NCBI RefSeq assembly: GCF_000299035.1
Contig: NZ_JH921520.1
Span: 62,242-126,241, forward strand
Length of the DNA: 64,000 nucleotides
Direction: 5' to 3'
Origin: Bacillus bingmayongensis
GTDB taxonomy: Bacteria; Bacillota; Bacilli; Bacillales; Bacillaceae_G
The notes under the pieces were generated by a model. It ran no database searches. It was given only the letters and a program-made list of their open reading frames with translations, and had not been told where the DNA came from. The translations under genes were made by a program, and so were the position numbers. Of this stretch, positions 49,142 to 56,837 are shown piece after piece. Every line of letters begins with the position of its first letter. Position 1 is the stretch's first letter.

Positions 49142-49405
49142 ATGGCAGAGCGTCAATCACTTGAAGAATACATCACGCAAGCTGAGCAAGCGATAGAATA
49201 TGCAAAAGAGCAATTAGATATCGGAAGTAGACAAGAGCATTACAATACAATGGAGTATTCCGATGCACAATTACAATTAGAACAAGCTTATAATGATTTA
49301 CAAATTATGCAGCAACATGCGAATGATGAACAGCGTGAGCAGTTAAATCGTGCACGTATGGCAGTTCGTCAATTGCAGCACCAAATGATTGTTACACCGC
49401 ACTAA
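49142..49405 (+). CDS. ytzC: YtzC-family protein (DUF2524)
   Basis: An 87-residue helical protein with ERQSLEEYITQAEQAIEYAK, then QEHYNTMEYSDAQLQLE and DEQREQLNRARMAVRQLQHQ, matching B. subtilis YtzC along its length. Both genomes place it near ytqAB. Two amphipathic helices are expected to pack as a hairpin. AAGGAGG precedes ATG. Function unknown. Confidence 0.85.
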   Translation: MAERQSLEEYITQAEQAIEYAKEQLDIGSRQEHYNTMEYSDAQLQLEQAYNDLQIMQQHANDEQREQLNRARMAVRQLQHQMIVTPH

Positions 49406-49420
49406 TAAGGAGTGAATGTA

Positions 49421-49570
49421 ATGGCAAAACGTTCAGATCAAAACAATCCAGAGCAAAAAACGCAAAATGGACATAACGCTGAGTTTTCAAATGAACTCGA
49501 TCCAGTTGTTGAAGCAAAACAGCGTAATCGTAAAAAAGGACAACCGCAAAAATCGAAGCAATCAGAGTAA
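49421..49570 (+). CDS. Small hydrophilic protein, YfhD-like
   Basis: A 49-residue protein starting MAKRSDQNNPEQKTQNGHNA with a basic end, RNRKKGQPQKSKQSE. AAGGAGTG is at the correct distance. The EFSNELD segment followed by a Lys/Arg-rich tail resembles YfhD and other small spore-enriched peptides of Bacillus, but the match is weak. It lies 15 bases after ytzC and ends in a terminator, so the two are co-transcribed. Confidence 0.6.
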   Translation: MAKRSDQNNPEQKTQNGHNAEFSNELDPVVEAKQRNRKKGQPQKSKQSE

Positions 49571-49604
49571 ACCAGGTCGAAGTATGACCTGGTTTTATTT
49601 TTTG
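49569..49604 (+). terminator. ytzC operon terminator
   Basis: AAACCAGGTC pairs with GACCTGGTTT (GAAGTAT loop), followed by TATTTTTT. Confidence 0.85.
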
Positions 49605-49665
49605 CATTTTTTCATACTTACATTATAATTAAGTTTCAATAAGAAGAGTAACGGAGGAATAAACA

Positions 49666-50028
49666 ATGATTGCACATATTGGTACAGTAGCGATTTACGT
49701 AGATGATCAACAAAAGGCACTTGAGTTTTGGACAGAGAAAGCGGGATTTGAAGTATATCGTAACGATCCGATGGGACCAAATGCGAGCTGGATTGAAGTA
49801 GGACCAAAAGGGACACGTTCTCACTTAGTCATTTATCCCAAAACAATGATGCCAAATGCAAATGAGTTAAAGGCATCTATCGTATTTGTAACAGAAAATA
49901 TTACAGAAACGTATGAAACAATGAAGAACAACGGTGTAGAATTTACGCAAGAGCCAAACGAAATGCCTTGGGGTACATTCTCTATCTTTAAAGATAATGA
50001 AGGAAATGAGTTTGTTTTAAAAGGTTAA
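49666..50028 (+). CDS. VOC-family (glyoxalase/dioxygenase-like) protein
   Basis: A 120-residue protein with two beta-alpha-beta-beta-beta modules: IGTVAIYVDDQQKALEFWTE opening, HLVIYPKT, and a C-terminal FSIFKDNEGNEFVL. Metal-ligand-type His near the start (AHIGTVAIYV) and Glu at the end (GNEFVL) fit the family. Members include glyoxalases, fosfomycin-type resistance enzymes and epimerases; the substrate is unknown. GGAGGA precedes ATG. Confidence 0.83.
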   Translation: MIAHIGTVAIYVDDQQKALEFWTEKAGFEVYRNDPMGPNASWIEVGPKGTRSHLVIYPKTMMPNANELKASIVFVTENITETYETMKNNGVEFTQEPNEMPWGTFSIFKDNEGNEFVLKG

Positions 50029-50038
50029 AATGATAAAA

Positions 50039-50072
50039 GGAAAAGCTGAGCTTACATGGCTCAGTTTTTTTA
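50039..50072 (+). terminator. VOC gene terminator
   Basis: AAAAGCTGAGC pairs with GCTCAGTTTTT around TTACATG. Confidence 0.82.
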
Positions 50073-50175
50073 TGTTCTTCATGGTAATTGTGGTACATTC
50101 TATATAGAGAGAAATATTAAAATAATTAGTTTCTTATAAAACACGACGGGAAAAGCTAAAGGGCAGGGAACATAG

Positions 50176-50868
50176 ATGAAAAATACTATGGAAACAAAAG
50201 TTGCTAATGTACAGGAGAAACTCAATGTATTTGGTAGCAAATCTTTTTCTCAACCAGTAATTGCAGGAAGTGTTGGTGTGAAAGGCGCCGCATCTTTCAA
50301 AGAAGATGTACAAGCTGCTGAATTCAGTGTAATCGGTGATTGTGTAATTCGGGGAAGTTTAACCGTTAAAAGCTTTAGCAATTCTGGTGCATGCAAAATT
50401 AAAGGGATAAGTCAGTTTAATGAAATGAAAAACATCGGTAGTTGTAGATTAGGAAAAGTGCAGACGAAACATATATATTCATCGGGTACTTTATCGGTGA
50501 AAGAAGATGTGCATGCAGAATCATTTACAGTACAAGGGGCTGTTCGAGTACATGGAAATCTACAGGCGAAAAAGATTGGAATACAATTTATTTCACCTAG
50601 TGAATTGCAAAATGTTGAAGGCGATATAATTATGATAGTGCCATCTCGTAAATTTATATCTCTTACAAGCTTTATTCCAGGCATAAAGAAAAGAATTGCT
50701 TGTAAAACGATAACAGAGAACGACATTACTTTGAGTAAAACAGAGGCATCCCTTGTGTCTGGTCATCATATAAAAATTGGTTCAAATTGCCACGTGGGTG
50801 AGGTTGAATATAGCGGCACATTAGATATAGATCCGTGTGCGAGTGTTGGAAAGATAACACGTGTTTAA
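50176..50868 (+). CDS. Bactofilin-like beta-helix protein
   Basis: A 230-residue protein of short repeats such as ACKIKGISQF, AGSVGVKGAASF, DCVIRGSLTV, GSCRLGKV, GTLSVKEDVHA and GAVRVHGNLQA, the pattern of a right-handed beta-helix as in bactofilins (polymer-forming cytoskeletal proteins). A less regular insert around residues 140-190 interrupts the repeats. The gene starts after AGGGAACATAG with only a modest ribosome binding site. It is a single gene followed by a long perfect palindrome. Assembly or spore-related roles are possible. Confidence 0.6.
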   Translation: MKNTMETKVANVQEKLNVFGSKSFSQPVIAGSVGVKGAASFKEDVQAAEFSVIGDCVIRGSLTVKSFSNSGACKIKGISQFNEMKNIGSCRLGKVQTKHIYSSGTLSVKEDVHAESFTVQGAVRVHGNLQAKKIGIQFISPSELQNVEGDIIMIVPSRKFISLTSFIPGIKKRIACKTITENDITLSKTEASLVSGHHIKIGSNCHVGEVEYSGTLDIDPCASVGKITRV

Positions 50869-50896
50869 TATGCCTTTCGAGATACTTTAAAATAAC

Positions 50897-50936
50897 AAAC
50901 GGCTCAATATGTTACATGTAACATATTGAGCCGTTT
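50897..50936. terminator. Perfect 40-bp palindrome after the bactofilin-like gene
   Basis: AAACGGCTCAATATGTTACA is followed directly by its reverse complement. It is likely a terminator (TTTTATTTA follows), although a loop-free palindrome of this length is unusual. Confidence 0.75.
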
Positions 50937-50944
50937 TATTTATA

Positions 50945-50958
50945 TTACAAAAATGTAA
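50945..50958 (+). promoter_or_regulatory. BceR-type response-regulator box
   Basis: TTACA-AAAA-TGTAA exactly fits the TnACA-N4-TGTAA consensus described for BceR-like regulators. It lies 84 bases before the transporter start, just upstream of a plausible weak -35 (about 50962) and GATACT (50985-50990). Confidence 0.75.
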
Positions 50959-51041
50959 GGTAAATGTAATGTTAACCAATAGCAGATACTCAGGAAAAGG
51001 AGCAGAATAGGAAAAGGAAAACAAAGCGTAGGAGGATATAT

Positions 51042-51803
51042 ATGAATAAACCAGTTGTAGACGTAAAAAACGTCCAAAAAGTATACGGTAAAAAAGGCGA
51101 AAATCAATCACACGCATTAAAAGGTGTATCATTCTCCATTCAAGAGGGTGAATTCGTTGGAATCATGGGACCATCTGGTTCAGGGAAAACAACGTTACTA
51201 AATGTAATTTCAACATTAGATAAGGCAACGGGTGGTGTTGTTGAAATTGCTGGGACGGATATTACGAAAATGAAGCAAGGTGAGCTTTCTGATTTCCGCT
51301 CTCAAAAGTTAGGATTTATTTTCCAAGACTTTAACTTACTAGAAAATCTATCAATTTATGAAAACATTGCATTGCCACTTTCACTCCAAGGTGTTCCATC
51401 ACGTAAGATTGGACCAAAAGTAGAAAAGGTAGCAGAAATGTTAGGGATTTCAGCAATACTTCAAAAGTATCCATCTGAAGTATCTGGTGGACAAAAACAA
51501 CGTTCAGCGGCAGCGCGTGCGCTTGTGCATGAACCAGCAATCATTTTAGGAGATGAGCCAACAGGAGCGCTCGATTCTAAAAACGCAACAAGTCTTTTAG
51601 ATGCGATGACAAATTTAAATGAGGAACAAGGTGTTTCTATCATGATGGTTACTCATGATCCATACAGTGCAAGTTACTGTCAGCGTATTTTGTTCATCCA
51701 AGACGGAGAGTTATACAAAGAAATTCACCGCGGTGGTACGCGTGAAGCGTTCTATAAAGAAATTTTAGATGTGCTTGCAGACTTAGGTACACAAAAAGCA
51801 TAA
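51042..51803 (+). CDS. bceA: Bce-type antimicrobial-peptide ABC transporter, ATPase
   Basis: A 253-residue ATPase with Walker A GPSGSGKTT (residues 43-51), Q-loop FIFQDFNLLE, signature VSGGQKQRSAAARAL (the Bce-family variant), Walker B IILGDEPTGALD and H-loop MMVTHD. Bce transporters detect and give resistance to cell-wall antibiotics such as bacitracin and form a sensing complex with a histidine kinase. No kinase or response regulator gene is adjacent, although a BceR-type box lies upstream. TAGGAGG precedes ATG. The gene name marks the family; the exact orthologue is not settled. Confidence 0.87.
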   Translation: MNKPVVDVKNVQKVYGKKGENQSHALKGVSFSIQEGEFVGIMGPSGSGKTTLLNVISTLDKATGGVVEIAGTDITKMKQGELSDFRSQKLGFIFQDFNLLENLSIYENIALPLSLQGVPSRKIGPKVEKVAEMLGISAILQKYPSEVSGGQKQRSAAARALVHEPAIILGDEPTGALDSKNATSLLDAMTNLNEEQGVSIMMVTHDPYSASYCQRILFIQDGELYKEIHRGGTREAFYKEILDVLADLGTQKA

Positions 51804-51819
51804 GAAAGGAGGGTCAAGC

Positions 51820-53673
51820 ATGTTATTTAAGCTTTCTATGTCAGGACTAAAAAGTAAGCTGAAAGATTACATCGTCTTACTTGTTGGTCTGGTGATGTCA
51901 ATTTCAATTTTTTACATGTTTCAAACGCTAGCGCTTAATAAAGCGTTTCTTGAATCTAACGCTGTTATTCAATCTATTGGATTTGTATTCCAAGCCGGTT
52001 CATTCTTATTAGCAATCATAACGTTCTTCTATATTTTATATGCAAACTCTTTTTTACTATCGCTTCGTCAAAAAGAGTTCGGCATGTATATGATGTTAGG
52101 TGCAAAAAAGCATAAAGTTACACTACTTATGTTTATTGAAACAATGGTACTAGGTGCTGCATCACTTGCAGTCGGAATCGCAGTTGGTGTGGGGTTTGCA
52201 GAAGGTATTGGTCAGTTATTAATGAAACAGCTTGAATTTGCTGGAGAAGGTTATAAATCATTTTACATTCCATCAATGACTGTTACATGTGTTTTCTTCT
52301 TTGCACTATTTGTGTTATCGGCAATTATGAACAGTATTAAGTTATCACGTATTTCTGTATTGCAACTTGTACATGCAGATGCGCAAACAGAGCGTGTTGC
52401 AGTAAAAGGGAAAATGACAGGCGTAATTGCATTTCTTGCCATTATTTTATTAGGTATTGGTTATGCATCTATGATTTATATGGAAAAATTAAGAGAAATG
52501 GGAATTCTTATAGCGTTAATTACAACAACAGCCGGTACGTATATGTTGTTCGGATCGCTTCTACCATTCATCATTAAAAAGTTAAAGGGCAATAAGAAGC
52601 GTAGTGAGAAAGGACTTAATGCCTTTACATTTGCGCAATTAAATTTCCGTATTAATAGTTTAACGAAGGTGCTTGCAACAGTTGCAATGTTAGTTGCGCT
52701 TGGTGCAGGGGCAATTTCAGGCGGTATGGCGTTTAAAAATAACGTTATAAAAACTGTTGATGGATTAGAAATATACGATTCAATTGTGCACACTCCAACA
52801 GTTGAAGAAAAGAAAGTTTTAGATGGTATTACATTTAAAGAAAAGAGCGAATATCGTTACAAAGTAGATGATAAATATGTTTATTATTTAAAAGAAGATT
52901 TAGAGAAAAATCGTCCTTTCGTAAAAGATGTTAAAAATATTAAAGGAATGAAAGATCTTGCTAAGGTGAAAAAAGCTTCAGAAGAATTACCAGTAGGAGC
53001 GATTTCAAGTTTCAGCCAAGAAAAGTCTGATAATGTAATTCCGGAAGAGTGGGAGGATGCTTTCAGAACGTTAGAGCCATTTTACGTGCATCCTGATCGA
53101 ACAATTAAAATTGTCGATCAAAAAATGTATGATGGCTTGAAAGGTGCAGAGGGTACTGTATTCATTGGAAAAACAGATGATTTCTTAACATATACAAAAG
53201 AATGGAAAAAACTTGACGAGTTGCAGCTAGTTAAATATAAAAATGTAAAAGCTGAACAATTGAGAAGTAAATATCAAGCATATGATATGTTCTATGGAGT
53301 TGCTAGCGGAACAGTATTCATGGGCTTCTTCCTCGGAATTGCTTTCTTAGCGATGATGGCAAGTTGCTTAATGTTTAAAATTCTTTCTGGTGCATCGAAA
53401 GATATTACACGTTACCAAATGCTTCGTAAAATCGGTGTTCGCCGTGAGTTATTAACGAAGTCAATCTATAAAGAGTTATTCTTAGTGTTCTTATTCCCAG
53501 CAATCGTGGGTATAGCTCACGTATTAGTTGGTATGAATATTTTTGGATTTATCTTAATTGATCCATATTTCCGTATTTGGTTACCAATTGTAATTTTCGT
53601 AGTCATTTATGCGATTTACTACTTCATTACAGTTCAATTGTATAAAGGAATTGTTCTTCCGAAAGAAGATTAA
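51820..53673 (+). CDS. bceB: Bce-type ABC transporter permease
   Basis: A 617-residue permease of the BceB/FtsX class: about ten helices, with the N-terminal FKLSMSGLKSKLKDYIVLLV block and a large extracellular loop between helices 7 and 8 (about residues 315-500, from VDGLEIYDSIVHTP to VKAEQLRSKYQAY) that binds the peptide-lipid complex. The C-terminus carries MLRKIGVRRELLTKSIYKEL and a final helix pair. It lies 16 bases after the ATPase gene, and AAAGGAGG precedes ATG. The loop sequence decides the antibiotic recognised; it cannot be read off by eye. Confidence 0.87.
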   Translation: MLFKLSMSGLKSKLKDYIVLLVGLVMSISIFYMFQTLALNKAFLESNAVIQSIGFVFQAGSFLLAIITFFYILYANSFLLSLRQKEFGMYMMLGAKKHKVTLLMFIETMVLGAASLAVGIAVGVGFAEGIGQLLMKQLEFAGEGYKSFYIPSMTVTCVFFFALFVLSAIMNSIKLSRISVLQLVHADAQTERVAVKGKMTGVIAFLAIILLGIGYASMIYMEKLREMGILIALITTTAGTYMLFGSLLPFIIKKLKGNKKRSEKGLNAFTFAQLNFRINSLTKVLATVAMLVALGAGAISGGMAFKNNVIKTVDGLEIYDSIVHTPTVEEKKVLDGITFKEKSEYRYKVDDKYVYYLKEDLEKNRPFVKDVKNIKGMKDLAKVKKASEELPVGAISSFSQEKSDNVIPEEWEDAFRTLEPFYVHPDRTIKIVDQKMYDGLKGAEGTVFIGKTDDFLTYTKEWKKLDELQLVKYKNVKAEQLRSKYQAYDMFYGVASGTVFMGFFLGIAFLAMMASCLMFKILSGASKDITRYQMLRKIGVRRELLTKSIYKELFLVFLFPAIVGIAHVLVGMNIFGFILIDPYFRIWLPIVIFVVIYAIYYFITVQLYKGIVLPKED

Positions 53674-53680
53674 GTTTTCG

Positions 53681-53712
53681 AAATACCGAGCAGAGGGTGC
53701 TCGGTATTTTTT
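53681..53712 (+). terminator. bceAB-like operon terminator
   Basis: AAATACCGAGCA pairs with TGCTCGGTATTT, then TTT. Confidence 0.88.
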
Positions 53713-53768
53713 ATTTTGTTTCCAATGGAAAATGAATGTGTTTTCAGAAAAATAATAAAAAACACTTG

Positions 53769-53812
53769 TTATGTTACTTAATTATAGTATATTATATAAT
53801 TAAGTAACATAA
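53769..53812. promoter_or_regulatory. Perfect 18-bp inverted repeat overlapping a promoter
   Basis: TTATGTTACTTAATTATA at 53769-53786 is repeated in reverse complement at 53795-53812 with an 8-base spacer. Promoter-like elements (TTGTTA and TATAAT) lie across it. It is a strong candidate operator or a cruciform-forming element upstream of the small ORF at 53872. Confidence 0.6.
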
Positions 53813-53871
53813 AGTTATGGTGTAAGGAGGTGAGAATTGAAAAGTTAGAGAAACGAAAGGAGGAATTCTAC

Positions 53872-54060
53872 TTGCATAAAGAAGATGGATCTTTACTTGA
53901 AGTAATAGGTTTAATGCTGAGGTCAAAAGATGTTTTACTATTTTCACCGTTATCTCTCATTATTTTTCTAGTTTCAACTTATTTTTATAATAGTAAATTT
54001 CCAAATTATAAATATCCGGAATTTTTCGGGATATTAAAGTATATTGCTCCAGTTGTTTAG
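53872..54060 (+). CDS. Small membrane protein, unknown
   Basis: The likely start is TTG 53872, eight bases after a perfect AAAGGAGG; it encodes a 62-residue protein beginning MHKEDGSLLEVIGLMLRSKD with one hydrophobic helix (LLFSPLSLIIFLVSTYFY). An earlier in-frame GTG at 53830 overlaps a second AAGGAGG and would add 14 charged residues; that frame could represent the remains of a longer gene. It has a strong inverted-repeat promoter region upstream. Family not recognised. Confidence 0.5.
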   Translation: MHKEDGSLLEVIGLMLRSKDVLLFSPLSLIIFLVSTYFYNSKFPNYKYPEFFGILKYIAPVV

Positions 54061-54194
54061 CTTGGAAAATTTCAATAACAGATTAAATTAAGGAATTATA
54101 AATGGATAATGCATGGAAATCTTCTAATATGATAAGGTAAAATGAACAAGATAATTAGAAAATTTACCGATCATAAGATGAGGAGAATACATGT

Positions 54195-54761
54195 ATGGAA
54201 TGTGTAGAGGCGTTAAAAGATATAAATCAAATTCAGGCTATGAAAAAATATTTAAAAGAACATTCAGAGCGTGATTACCTTTTATTTGTTATTGGGATTA
54301 ATACGGGCTTGAAAATTACAGAACTATTAAGTATTAAATTCGAAGATGTATTAAATGAAGATGGAACTGTTAAAGATTTTTACTCTCTTCCTGTGAAAGA
54401 TGAAAAATTTAAACAAGATATTTATTTAAATACAAAAGTAAAAGAAGCACTTTTGGATTACGTACAATCTTCTGTTGTAGAAAGAGGGAATTACGTATTT
54501 CAATCTAATAAAACAAAAAATCCGATTACGCGCCAGCAAGCTTATCGTGTTATTCATCGTGCAGCTGAAGCAATTGGGATTTCTGGTAAGATTGGAACGA
54601 ATTCAATGCGAAAAACATTTGGATTCCATGCGTATAAAAGAGGAATAGCGATTGCGTTTCTTCAAAAGCATTTTCATCATGCGACTCCATCAGAAACATT
54701 AAAGTATTTAGGAATTTCGAAAGATGAAAAGTTTAAAACAGAAATTGATGTGGATTTGTAA
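54195..54761 (+). CDS. Tyrosine-recombinase-like protein (catalytic domain only)
   Basis: A 188-residue protein with the lambda-integrase catalytic fold but no N-terminal DNA-binding arm. The family motif around the first Arg reads GINTGLKITELL with Lys in its place; the box-II segment reads NSMRKTFGFHAY, where the usual His-x-x-Arg is Asn-x-x-Arg; the final Tyr is in TLKYLGIS. Two of the catalytic positions are thus altered. Such short integrase-like proteins occur as conserved chromosomal genes in B. cereus-group bacteria. There is no adjacent att site, phage gene or transposon feature. GAGGAGAAT precedes ATG. Confidence 0.75.
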   Translation: MECVEALKDINQIQAMKKYLKEHSERDYLLFVIGINTGLKITELLSIKFEDVLNEDGTVKDFYSLPVKDEKFKQDIYLNTKVKEALLDYVQSSVVERGNYVFQSNKTKNPITRQQAYRVIHRAAEAIGISGKIGTNSMRKTFGFHAYKRGIAIAFLQKHFHHATPSETLKYLGISKDEKFKTEIDVDL

Positions 54762-54802
54762 AAGGGAAGAGCCTTAACTAAAAAATTTTAGGAGGCGTGT
54801 AT

Positions 54803-55300
54803 ATGAATATTAGAGAAAGTGAACTTCCGGGTATTGGATGTAAATTTGAAGTCATAACAAAAGGTAATGAAAAAATGGTTATCGTTATTCATGATGATGG
54901 GCGAAGAGAAATGTATCATTTTGATACTGACCATGAAGAAAGTATTTCAAGCATTTCTCTTCGTGACTCTGAAGCGAGGCAAATCGCTGCCATATTAGGC
55001 GGAATGGTGTACAGACCGCAAGCTTTAGATACGATTGAAATGGCTTTTGAAGGCTTATCGATTGAGTGGTTTAAAGTGGAAAATAATGCACCAGCGATTC
55101 AGCAAACAATCGGTAGTTTAAGTATTCGAAAAACGTATAACGTAACTGTCATTGCTATTTTGAAGAAGAATATGAAGAAATTTTTTAATCCAGGCCCAGA
55201 TTCTATTATTGATGCTGGTGATATGTTGGTATTATCAGGAGAACGGCATGAAGTGAAAAGAATCATTAAGGAGTTACTTTCAGCAGGAGGTGATTCATAG
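54803..55300 (+). CDS. khtT: K+/H+ antiporter regulatory subunit KhtT
   Basis: A 165-residue cytoplasmic protein: an N-terminal domain (RESELPGIGCKFEVITKGNE) and a C-terminal RCK_C/TrkA_C domain from about residue 75 (QTIGSLSIRKTYNVTVIAIL, then DSIIDAGDMLVLSGERHEV). In B. subtilis KhtT controls the KhtU antiporter in response to c-di-AMP and pH. ATG 54803 has AGGAGG seven bases away. The stop codon lies four bases before khtU, whose ribosome binding site is inside the khtT end (translational coupling). Confidence 0.87.
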   Translation: MNIRESELPGIGCKFEVITKGNEKMVIVIHDDGRREMYHFDTDHEESISSISLRDSEARQIAAILGGMVYRPQALDTIEMAFEGLSIEWFKVENNAPAIQQTIGSLSIRKTYNVTVIAILKKNMKKFFNPGPDSIIDAGDMLVLSGERHEVKRIIKELLSAGGDS

Positions 55301-55303
55301 TCG

Positions 55304-56527
55304 ATGGATACTTTAATTTTTGAAGTTGGAACTGCGTTAGTATTAGTGGCGTTTGCGGCTATCCTTGCTGCAAGGTTGAAGTTCTCGATTATTCCGTTTC
55401 TCATTATCCTCGGTATGTTAGTGGGACCACATGCCCCAGACTTAGGAATTATAGACTTAAGGTTCATTGAAAGTGGAGAAGTAATTGCTTTCCTTGGCCG
55501 TATTGGTGTCATATTCCTTCTGTTTTATTTAGGGTTAGAATTCTCAATGAAAAAATTAATTAAATCAGGAAAATCAATCGCCATTGGAGGAACAATTCAC
55601 ATATCACTTAATTTTACATTAGGTTTACTTTATGGGTATGTAATGGGTTTTCCGCTATTAGAAACATTAATTATTGCCGGGATTATTACAATCTCATCAA
55701 GTGCCATTGTAGCGAAAGTAATTGTTGATTTAAGAAGAACAGGTAATAAAGAAACAGAGCTAATTTTAGGAATCATTATGTTTGATGATATCTTTTTAGC
55801 GGTATATTTATCTGTCGTTTCAGGCTTAGTACTTGGAGGTGCGACTTCATTTGTAGGAGCTCTGACGTCTGTTTTAATTGCGCTAGGATACATGTTACTA
55901 TTCTTTGTGATTGCTAGAAAAGCTACACCGTTCTTGAATAAAGTATTAGATATTTCGTCGAATGAAATCTTTATTATCGTCATATTCGCTATTTTATTCT
56001 TTGTAGCTGGATTCTCAGAAACAATCCACGTTGCTGAGGCGATTGGAGCTTTATTATTGGGACTTGTTTTTTCTGAAACAGAGCATAGTGATCGAATCGA
56101 GCATCTGGTAATTCCGTTTCGTGATTTCTTTGGAGCTATATTCTTCTTCAGCTTCGGTTTAAGTATAGATCCTTTTTCGTTAGGTGGAGCTGTTTGGCTA
56201 ACGTTAGGAGCAGTTTTGATAACTATCATCGGTAACTTTACAGCTGGAATGATTGCTGGACGTAAAGCCGGGTTATCACATAAGGCTTCTACGAATATCG
56301 GGTTAACTCTTGTATCACGCGGAGAATTCTCCATTATTGTCGCTAATATTGGGATAGCTGGTGGCTTAATGGCAACAATTAAACCATTCTCAGCCCTATA
56401 TGTTTTAATATTGGCATCGTTAGGACCTTTACTAACGAAGGAATCTGCGAGAATATATTCTCTATTGGACAAAATATTTAAATGGAGCTCTAAAGAAAGT
56501 GCAAAACGGAAAAAAGAAGTTGGATGA
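55304..56527 (+). CDS. khtU: K+/H+ antiporter KhtU (CPA2 family)
   Basis: A 407-residue membrane antiporter with about 12 helices. The CPA2 features are KFSIIPFLIILGMLVGPHAP, GVIFLLFYLGLEFSMKKLIK, and the GIMMFDDIFLA-type segment (LGIIMFDDIFLAVYLSV) that carries the ion-binding Asp pair, followed by GLVFSETEH and a C-terminal RGEFSIIVANIG. It exports K+ in exchange for H+ at the membrane, regulated by KhtT. ATG follows AGGAGGTG inside the khtT end. It is the second gene of the khtTU operon and ends in a terminator. Confidence 0.87.
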   Translation: MDTLIFEVGTALVLVAFAAILAARLKFSIIPFLIILGMLVGPHAPDLGIIDLRFIESGEVIAFLGRIGVIFLLFYLGLEFSMKKLIKSGKSIAIGGTIHISLNFTLGLLYGYVMGFPLLETLIIAGIITISSSAIVAKVIVDLRRTGNKETELILGIIMFDDIFLAVYLSVVSGLVLGGATSFVGALTSVLIALGYMLLFFVIARKATPFLNKVLDISSNEIFIIVIFAILFFVAGFSETIHVAEAIGALLLGLVFSETEHSDRIEHLVIPFRDFFGAIFFFSFGLSIDPFSLGGAVWLTLGAVLITIIGNFTAGMIAGRKAGLSHKASTNIGLTLVSRGEFSIIVANIGIAGGLMATIKPFSALYVLILASLGPLLTKESARIYSLLDKIFKWSSKESAKRKKEVG

Positions 56528-56648
56528 TTTTTTGTAAGAGAACGATTCCAGTGTTATAGAAGTTAGTTCAAAAAACTTTAAATTGGGTAGGTTATTCATT
56601 CTTAAATGGATACTAAAGGCAGTTGCCAAAAATGATTATATAGAGTAG

Positions 56649-56692
56649 AATCCTGTATTAAAAGTGTTATTTTTAATATGGGATTTTTATTT
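56649..56692 (+). terminator. khtTU terminator
   Basis: AATCCTGTATTAAAA pairs with TTTTAATATGGGATT (two G-U pairs), followed by TTTTATTTTG. Confidence 0.75.
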
Positions 56693-56749
56693 TGAGTTAA
56701 AAAGATATTTTGATATAGATTATAATGTGAACGAGAGAGGGTGATTCAA

Positions 56750-56809
56750 TTGGCTAAAAGACTAAGACAATTGAAAAACGTTTCGGTGATCTGGGCGCTT
56801 CTAAGTTAA
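56750..56809 (+). CDS. Putative 19-codon leader peptide upstream of the MFS gene
   Basis: TTG 56750 with GAGAGGGTG upstream encodes MAKRLRQLKNVSVIWALLS and stops at 56807-56809. The last codons overlap the left arm of a hairpin whose right arm ends at the MFS ribosome binding site. This is the layout of inducible translational attenuators in drug-resistance genes, where a ribosome stalled on the leader frees the downstream start. Confidence 0.45.
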   Translation: MAKRLRQLKNVSVIWALLS

Positions 56810-56825
56810 AAACAATTTAGAAGCG
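56796..56825 (+). promoter_or_regulatory. Hairpin next to the MFS ribosome binding site
   Basis: CGCTTCTAA (56796-56804) pairs with TTAGAAGCG (56817-56825). The GAGGA ribosome binding site begins at 56825, so the stem abuts and partly covers it. Confidence 0.6.
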
Positions 56826-56837
56826 AGGAATCACGAT

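Noticed and set aside
53830-53871. GTG 53830 as the start of the small ORF
   Set aside because: It overlaps its own ribosome binding site; TTG 53872 is correctly spaced from a second perfect site.
54195-54761. Prophage or integrative element anchored by the integrase-like gene
   Set aside because: No other phage or transfer genes, no tRNA target and no flanking direct repeats; neighbours are core genes.
55630-56472. 280-residue minus-strand ORF opposite khtU
   Set aside because: Shadow of the antiporter gene; Asn/Ile/Lys-rich with no family features or ribosome binding site.
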